Shown here: positions 14,727-19,471 of the stretch, one piece after another
Layout of the letters: every line of letters starts with the position of its first letter
How positions within the stretch are numbered: the stretch's first letter is position 1
NCBI GenBank assembly: GCA_964579725.1
Contig: CAZOHG010000061.1
Span: 1 to 19,471 of the forward strand
Source: CAZOHG01 sp964579725
GTDB lineage: Bacteria; Zhuqueibacterota; JdFR-76; BMS3Abin05
Direction: 5' to 3'
Length of the DNA stretch: 19,471 nucleotides
Program-made: the position numbers and the translations under genes
The notes under the pieces: model-generated
What the model saw: only the letters and a program-made list of their open reading frames with translations
The model's database searches: none
Told to the model about the DNA's origin: nothing

Positions 14727-16457
14727 TTAATCCTTCATTCCCGTCAGGGTGACACCTTGAATGAAGTACCGCTGCGTAAAGAAGAAAATGAGAATAATCG
14801 GCAGTGTCATCATGGTGGAGGCCGCCATCAGCATGCCCCATTCCGAGCTGTGCTGCGACCGCAGCATGAAAAGTCCCAACGACAACGGGGTGAGTTTTTC
14901 GGAACTAATGTAAATCAAAGGCCCCATAAAATTGTTCCAGGCGCCCATGAACTGAAAAATGGCCACGGCGGCCAGGGCGGGTCGGATCAACGGCAGCATA
15001 ATCCGCCGGTAAATGGTGAACCAATTGGCGCCGTCAATACGGGCGGCGTCTTCCAAATCGGTTGGGATCGTCATAAAGAACTGCCGCATCAAAAAAATAA
15101 AAAAGCCGCTGCCGAACAAGGAGGGCAGCCACAGGGGCTGGAACGTATCGTACATGCCCAGACTGCGCCAGATCAAAAACTGAGGAATCATCGTTACCTG
15201 CCCGGGAATCATCATCGTGGCCAAAAGCAGCACAAATACGGCATCCCGGCCGGGCCATTGAATCCGCGAAAACCCGTACGCCACAATGGAACAGGCAAAG
15301 AGCTGCGCCCCCACATTCAAAATCACCAAGATAATCGTATTCCACAAAAAGCGCAAAAAGGGAATAAACCGAAAGGTCCGAAAATAACTGCGCAGAAATT
15401 TTTCCGCAATGACCAGAGAATAGGGCAATTTTTCAAGGGTCAGGGTAATTTGCATTTGGCCGGGTTGCCGAACGTGCGAGGTCAAATCCGGCGCCGGAAC
15501 CAGTTGAATGTGCTCCATTTCGTACCGCTTTTCCGGTTTCTGAAATTGCCAGACTCCCTGCTTCCACTCGGACACATCCACCAAAAACGACCGCTTCCCC
15601 ACGAAAACACCCTGAGGCGTATCCAGACGAAAATGGAGTTTGTAATAGGATTCGTCGCCCTTAATGGGAATCACAAACCGCCGCAAGGAATCGGCCGGAA
15701 GAGAAATTTTGGCCGAATAGACAAATCGAGCCTGTTTTTGTTGGCTGACGTTGTAGGCGATTTCCAGTGCTCGGCGGCCGGAAATGGTACGCAAAGGCAG
15801 CAGATGTGCGTTCGGGGAAGCCGCTTGCCAAAGCTGAAGCGGATCTTTGCCGGGCGCCGCGATGGTGTGTTCCACGAATTTGGCGTCCTGGTACGTAATC
15901 ACGCCGAAACCGAAATTGCGGAACACGTCCCCCCAGATTTTCAGCACGCGCTTCGGCCTGACCCCACTTTGCAGATAAGCCAAAATATCGGACGGCGTGC
16001 GTAATTTTTGAAAAATTTCGGGATGCCGGAAGGCATCTTGCGTCGCCCCGTAAATGAGACGTTCTTTTAACAAGCCGAATTGACTGCCCAGAACACGCTT
16101 CAGGCGCGTTTCAATGGCGCTTTTGCTTTCGCCCGGAAAAACATTCTTTTGGAGCGTTTTCACAATTTCCGGCCAAACGGCCTGCGGCAAACCCGAGAGC
16201 ACCTGTTGCCAGGTTGTTTTGGAAATCGTATTGGGGCGCAAGGGTTTGACATACTCCCGCCCGGCCACGTAGGGGGATTCCTTCACGTTGTAGGGAACGG
16301 CCGGCACCCATCTGGGCGGCGCGGTAAAGATTTCCCGATTGGCCTTAAAGCTGGTGCTGACCAGCCAGTAAAAGGGAAAAGAAAAAATAACGCTTCCCAA
16401 AATCAACGTCAAATGCAGCAGAGTGAAACGGCGAATTTTCTTAATTTTTTTCGACAT
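14727..16457 (-). CDS. MalG-type carbohydrate ABC permease with about 300-residue extracytoplasmic insertion
   Basis: 576 aa, about twice the usual 270-300 aa. Residues 1-50 match the first membrane segment and WVP motif of MalG-type permeases (FPFYWLVSTSFK). Residues about 360-576 match the rest: FLRFLWNTIILVILN, the EAA loop EDAARIDGANWFTIYRRIML (469-488) that contacts the ATPase, and a family-like C terminus (YFIQGVTLTGMKD). Between them, residues about 55-360 have no long hydrophobic segment and should lie outside the membrane in the first periplasmic loop. The first half of the insert is helical; the second (about 240-345) is rich in alternating beta-strand patterns. The ATG at 16457 has a weak ribosome site. 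It follows the fused binding protein-permease gene by 99 bp and is its partner subunit. The substrate, probably an oligosaccharide, is inferred. Confidence 0.9.
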   Translation of the reverse strand: MSKKIKKIRRFTLLHLTLILGSVIFSFPFYWLVSTSFKANREIFTAPPRWVPAVPYNVKESPYVAGREYVKPLRPNTISKTTWQQVLSGLPQAVWPEIVKTLQKNVFPGESKSAIETRLKRVLGSQFGLLKERLIYGATQDAFRHPEIFQKLRTPSDILAYLQSGVRPKRVLKIWGDVFRNFGFGVITYQDAKFVEHTIAAPGKDPLQLWQAASPNAHLLPLRTISGRRALEIAYNVSQQKQARFVYSAKISLPADSLRRFVIPIKGDESYYKLHFRLDTPQGVFVGKRSFLVDVSEWKQGVWQFQKPEKRYEMEHIQLVPAPDLTSHVRQPGQMQITLTLEKLPYSLVIAEKFLRSYFRTFRFIPFLRFLWNTIILVILNVGAQLFACSIVAYGFSRIQWPGRDAVFVLLLATMMIPGQVTMIPQFLIWRSLGMYDTFQPLWLPSLFGSGFFIFLMRQFFMTIPTDLEDAARIDGANWFTIYRRIMLPLIRPALAAVAIFQFMGAWNNFMGPLIYISSEKLTPLSLGLFMLRSQHSSEWGMLMAASTMMTLPIILIFFFTQRYFIQGVTLTGMKD

Positions 16458-16476
16458 GCTTGTGTAATGATTTTTC

Positions 16477-16493
16477 CTGTTTTAATAAAACAG
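16477..16493 (-). other. Small AT-rich hairpin in the leader of the MalG-type gene
   Basis: CTGTTTT-ATT-AAAACAG lies 20 nt upstream of the permease ATG. It covers the only AGGA-like ribosome site and is followed by a mixed, not T-rich, tract. It may tune translation of the second subunit; it is too weak for a terminator. Confidence 0.3.
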
Positions 16494-16556
16494 CCTTGTC
16501 CATTTTTCGCTTTTCTCAGTCATTTTTTTAGAAAATCCCGATGCCTCGATTTTCCC

Positions 16557-18953
16557 TTATTTTTTCCCGGCCTCGTAATGGACCCATTTGGGCGCCATTT
16601 TCAGTTGAAAGAGCGTCAAGGCCAGAATAATAATAAACAGAATCCACGCCATGGCCGAGGCATACCCCATCTTGAAATATTCAAAGGCATTGTTAAAGAG
16701 ATAATACACGTAAAACAACGTGGAATCGATGGGACCGCCCTGGGTCATGATGTACGCCGAGGTGAAAATTTGGAGCGTGCCGATAATCCCCATGATCATG
16801 TTGAAAAAGATGTACGGCGACAACATGGGCAGCGTGATCGAAAAAAAGCGGCGGATCGGGCCGGCCCCGTCGATTTCGGCCGCCTCGTACAGGTATTCGG
16901 GAATGCCTTTTAGCCCTGCCAACCAGATAATCATGCTGGCACCCGCTCCCCAGAGTCCCATGAGAATAATCGAGGGCTTCGACCACGTGGCGCTTTGCAG
17001 CCACAACGGCCCGTGGATATGAAACCAACTCAGCACGTTGTTCAGCAATCCGTTGCTGGGCTGGAGCACCCAGATCCACAAAATGGAACTGGCCACTTCC
17101 GGCACAATGGCGGGCAGGTAAAAGATGGTGCGGTACACGGCCATTCCTTTGATTTTCGCATTCAGCAGCACCGCAATGCTCAAGCCCACACTCATCCCCA
17201 GGGGTACACTGACAATCATGTACAGGGTGTTCCAGAGCGATTTCCAAAAAAGCGGGTCTTTTTTAATCAGGGTTGCGTAATTCCAGACCCCCACCCAGCG
17301 CGCCGGGTGAATCACATCGTACCGCATGAAACTCAGCAGAATGGAAAAAATAATCGGGCCGGCCAAAAAGACCAGAAATCCGATCATCCAGGGGCTGATT
17401 GTCAGAAATCCGATCCACATGTCCCCGCGGGCGCGCCGCCCCATGCGACGGTAAATTTTCCGGAGACGGAAGATCAGAAATCCCAGTCCAATGGCAAGGA
17501 CCAGGCTCACCCAAAACAGAACCGTTCTCCAGTTGACCGGTTTGCCCGGATTTTTGTTGAAAATCCGATTCAACTCCAATTGAACGGCAATTTTGCCGCG
17601 GTGCAGTGCCTCGTAGGGGGTTAAACGGTGGTAGGTGGCCATGTCGAATGCCCGGATTTGCTCATTCCACAACCGCTGTCCCACGGGCGTCACCGGACGG
17701 TATTTGCTGTGATTCATCAGGTCTACAAAAATTTTGTACCCCTCTTTGAGATCCGGTGAAAGACTCGCGTTCTGGAGAACATATTTGTCTCGAAGCAGCT
17801 CGTTGGCCACGCGGTTGGCGGACATCTGGGGCAGGTACGGTTTACCGCGGCTTTCGTTAAAACGCATCTGAACGTAGCTGCGAATATCCCACGCCTTCGG
17901 ACTGGTCATCCATTTAATAAATTCCCAGGCCAGCTCCGGGTGACGGGCACCCTTGGGGATGGCAAAAGAAAATCCGCCTGACCAGGTAATGTAGGGTTTT
18001 CCTTTGGGCACCGGTACCGGCACGACGCCGAAATCGAAATCCAAATTGGCGGTTGCAATGTCCTGAAGTTTCCAGTTGCCGTCAATTTTCATGGCTAATT
18101 TTCCGGAAAAAAACGGATCGAATGCCCCTTGCACAAACATCGTTTCGTAGGCGGGAATCGATTCGCGCCCGCCGAAATGATCGTAAAACTTCACCCACCA
18201 GTCCAGAGCCGCCACAATAGCCGGCTCGTCCATTGTGCAGGTTCGGCCGTCGGCACTGATAAAATGGCCCCCGTTTTGCCAGGCGTACAGGTAAAACGAA
18301 GCCGGCCCGTAGATCGGACTGAATCCCAGCCGAACGAAATGACCGAATTTGTCCTTTCGGTTGATTTTATCGCAGTAGCGCAGCAGGTCTTCCCAGGTTT
18401 TCGGGGGAATGACCTGCCCCCGGGCATCCACAAATCCCGCTTCCCGTAAAATATTTTTGTTGTAGTACAGGGCGCGGTCGTCGGCTCCAAAGGGAATGGC
18501 GTACACGTGTCCGTTGTAGGTGGCTTCGTTCCAGCAGGCGGGGTAAAAATCCTCCTTGCGCACGCCGAAGGGTTTGTTCCGGTCGCGGGCAATGTAGGGG
18601 TCCAAATTGGTGAAGGCATCCCGGGAGGCCCATCCGCTGATGGTAAATCGATCCTGGTGAATGACGTCCGGCGCCACACCACCCACAATAGCCGTCATGA
18701 GTTTTTGGGGATTCAAATTGCGCCCTGCGCTGGAGATTTTGACTTTCACCCCGGGGTGCTGTTTTTCAAATTCGTCAATAGCGGCGTAAATCCCCATCAT
18801 ATTTTCACCTTCACCCATGCCCCAGACAACGAGCTCCGTGGGTTTCTGCGCCCACGTTGGGCGGGGAAAAACAAAAGAAGCCACAGTCACGAAGAGAAAA
18901 ATAATCCAAATGAATGGTTCGATTAAAAATAATTTTTGCGTACGGATTTTCAT
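16557..18953 (-). CDS. Fusion of a family 1 solute-binding protein with a MalF-type ABC permease
   Basis: 798 aa. Residues 1-35 are a signal or anchor segment ending PTWA-Q. Residues 36-470 are an extracellular solute-binding protein family 1 domain (sugar type: WGMGEGE, GGVAPDVI, GYKIF region). A membrane segment at about 478-496 is followed by a strongly basic stretch RLRKIYRRMGRRARGD (496-511), placing the next part in the cytoplasm. Residues 513-798 are a complete MalF-type permease with the EAA loop EAAEIDGAGPIRRFFSITLP (690-709). Topology is self-consistent: periplasmic binding domain, one tethering helix, then the transport domain. There is no frameshift; the frame is open through the junction. 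The ATG at 18953 has a weak GGA upstream. It works with the MalG-type subunit; the ATPase must be encoded elsewhere. Confidence 0.93.
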   Translation of the reverse strand: MKIRTQKLFLIEPFIWIIFLFVTVASFVFPRPTWAQKPTELVVWGMGEGENMMGIYAAIDEFEKQHPGVKVKISSAGRNLNPQKLMTAIVGGVAPDVIHQDRFTISGWASRDAFTNLDPYIARDRNKPFGVRKEDFYPACWNEATYNGHVYAIPFGADDRALYYNKNILREAGFVDARGQVIPPKTWEDLLRYCDKINRKDKFGHFVRLGFSPIYGPASFYLYAWQNGGHFISADGRTCTMDEPAIVAALDWWVKFYDHFGGRESIPAYETMFVQGAFDPFFSGKLAMKIDGNWKLQDIATANLDFDFGVVPVPVPKGKPYITWSGGFSFAIPKGARHPELAWEFIKWMTSPKAWDIRSYVQMRFNESRGKPYLPQMSANRVANELLRDKYVLQNASLSPDLKEGYKIFVDLMNHSKYRPVTPVGQRLWNEQIRAFDMATYHRLTPYEALHRGKIAVQLELNRIFNKNPGKPVNWRTVLFWVSLVLAIGLGFLIFRLRKIYRRMGRRARGDMWIGFLTISPWMIGFLVFLAGPIIFSILLSFMRYDVIHPARWVGVWNYATLIKKDPLFWKSLWNTLYMIVSVPLGMSVGLSIAVLLNAKIKGMAVYRTIFYLPAIVPEVASSILWIWVLQPSNGLLNNVLSWFHIHGPLWLQSATWSKPSIILMGLWGAGASMIIWLAGLKGIPEYLYEAAEIDGAGPIRRFFSITLPMLSPYIFFNMIMGIIGTLQIFTSAYIMTQGGPIDSTLFYVYYLFNNAFEYFKMGYASAMAWILFIIILALTLFQLKMAPKWVHYEAGKK

Positions 18954-19083
18954 ACGATTTTTTCCAGACTCCGCGCTACGAATTCACAACCCAAATGTCA
19001 ATTTTTCAACAACAAAAACAGAGGCACTCTCACCGCCAAAGCTCACTCTTAATCTCAATCTCAATCTATCTTTACCTCGCACT
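18954..19083. other. Spacer between the propeller gene and the importer
   Basis: 130 bases without a gene. It contains a short simple repeat, AATCTC twice and AATCTA (19051-19068), and on the minus strand a perfect TTGACA (19001-18996) without a good -10 box 17 bp downstream. No terminator is evident, so the importer may be read from the gene to the right. Confidence 0.4.
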
Positions 19084-19471
19084 CTAAATTTTTTGCCACT
19101 CCTCCGGAATTTTGGCCAGAAACACGTGCGGAAATCCGTACCGATCGGAATTAAACACCACCTGCTTCCCATCGGGACTGAACGCCGGGTGGGGGTGCGA
19201 TAGCTGGTAGGTCTTGCTGCTGTGGTCCGAGCACAATTTCCGTACCGTCCCGGTTTCCGCGTGAATCAGAAAAATCCCCTGATCGGGCCAATTGGAATCC
19301 GACACAATCCACTGACCGTCTCGAGAAACCCCGGCGTGCCAAAAGTAGATCTCCGGCGATTCCACAATCACCTGTTCTGCTGCCTCGCCATCTGCGATGG
19401 AGACAAGGGCCTTTCGCGGGTAATCGGCCGTCGTCAACCCCGGCCGGTCTTTCCCATCCAGGTAAAATGAC
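19084..19471 (-). CDS. C-terminal part of a beta-propeller protein resembling oligogalacturonate lyase
   Basis: Partial: the frame stays open to the window edge, so the start is outside; 128 codons are visible. The TTG near 19437 is not a real start, because the upstream codons (SFYLDGKDRPGL) continue the protein. Two propeller-blade motifs are clear: HAGVSRDGQWIVSDSN and HPHPAFSPDGKQVVFNSDR, with the FSPDG signature of TolB/WD-type blades. The spacing and the HAGVS...TYQLSHPHP context resemble oligogalacturonate lyase (pectin breakdown) more than general TolB repeats, but the catalytic part is not in view. Lying 130 bp upstream of a sugar importer in the same direction, it could process the imported oligosaccharide. 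Confidence 0.6.
   Translation of the reverse strand, partial: SFYLDGKDRPGLTTADYPRKALVSIADGEAAEQVIVESPEIYFWHAGVSRDGQWIVSDSNWPDQGIFLIHAETGTVRKLCSDHSSKTYQLSHPHPAFSPDGKQVVFNSDRYGFPHVFLAKIPEEWQKI

Noticed and set aside
14469..16004. Plus-strand open frame of 511 codons opposite the MalG-type permease
   Set aside because: It is antisense to a clear permease gene, has low-complexity His/Gln/Arg-rich composition, no ribosome site and no recognisable domain. Similar shadows lie opposite the kinase, regulator and nucleotidyltransferase genes (for example 8465-9067, 5958-6791, 1591-2289).
19023..19040. Possible sigma-54 promoter before the binding protein-permease fusion
   Set aside because: GG-N10-GC spacing fits, but outside the two dinucleotides the match is poor (TGGCGGTGAGAGTGCC) and no enhancer-like repeat is nearby.

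Overview
All genes I can support lie on the minus strand, so transcription runs from high to low coordinates. The genes are chromosomal in type: no rRNA, tRNA, CRISPR array, transposase or phage structural gene is visible. An MCE/Mla-type lipid transport set and a patatin-like lipase point to a Gram-negative (diderm) bacterium. Strong GGAGG-type ribosome sites, an NtrC-type regulator and a near-perfect sigma-54 promoter show that SD-led initiation and sigma-54 control are in use. The style (a nucleotidyltransferase/phosphomannomutase-like fusion, SPW-repeat protein, fused sugar permeases) would suit an uncultured FCB-type lineage such as Calditrichota/KSB1, but that placement is a weak inference and no marker gene fixes it.

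Layout from the upstream (right) side. (A) 19471-14727: carbohydrate uptake. The 3' end of a beta-propeller protein resembling oligogalacturonate lyase is followed by an ABC importer built from two unusual proteins: a solute-binding protein fused to a MalF-type permease, and a MalG-type permease with about 300 extra residues after its first membrane segment. No importer ATPase is present. (B) 14726-13840: a gene-free stretch with a 148-bp MITE-like inverted-repeat element and several hairpins. (C) 13839-13453: a small four-helix membrane protein (phage holin 4_2/YvlD type). (D) 13352-6114: six closely packed genes, namely MlaE-like permease, MlaF-like ATPase, MlaD-like MCE protein, patatin-like phospholipase, multi-pass membrane histidine kinase with GAF domain, and NtrC-type sigma-54 response regulator. 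(E) 6113-5330: an intergenic region with a -24/-12 promoter (GG-N10-GC exact) and two upstream 21-bp direct repeats that look like enhancer sites, driving a 106-residue SPW-repeat membrane protein that ends at a clear terminator. (F) 5292-3413: a structured leader candidate, a radical SAM protein of unknown substrate, and a terminator. (G) 3168-112: a HAD-family protein with a P-type-ATPase-like active site and a three-domain sugar nucleotidyltransferase.

The most interesting reading is that regions D and E form one envelope circuit: a membrane-embedded kinase encoded with lipid-transport and lipase genes activates a regulator, which acts at the paired repeats to switch on a sigma-54 promoter for the small SPW membrane protein. 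The promoter and repeats are seen directly; the link to the regulator is inference. The second point of interest is the rebuilt architecture of the ABC importer.
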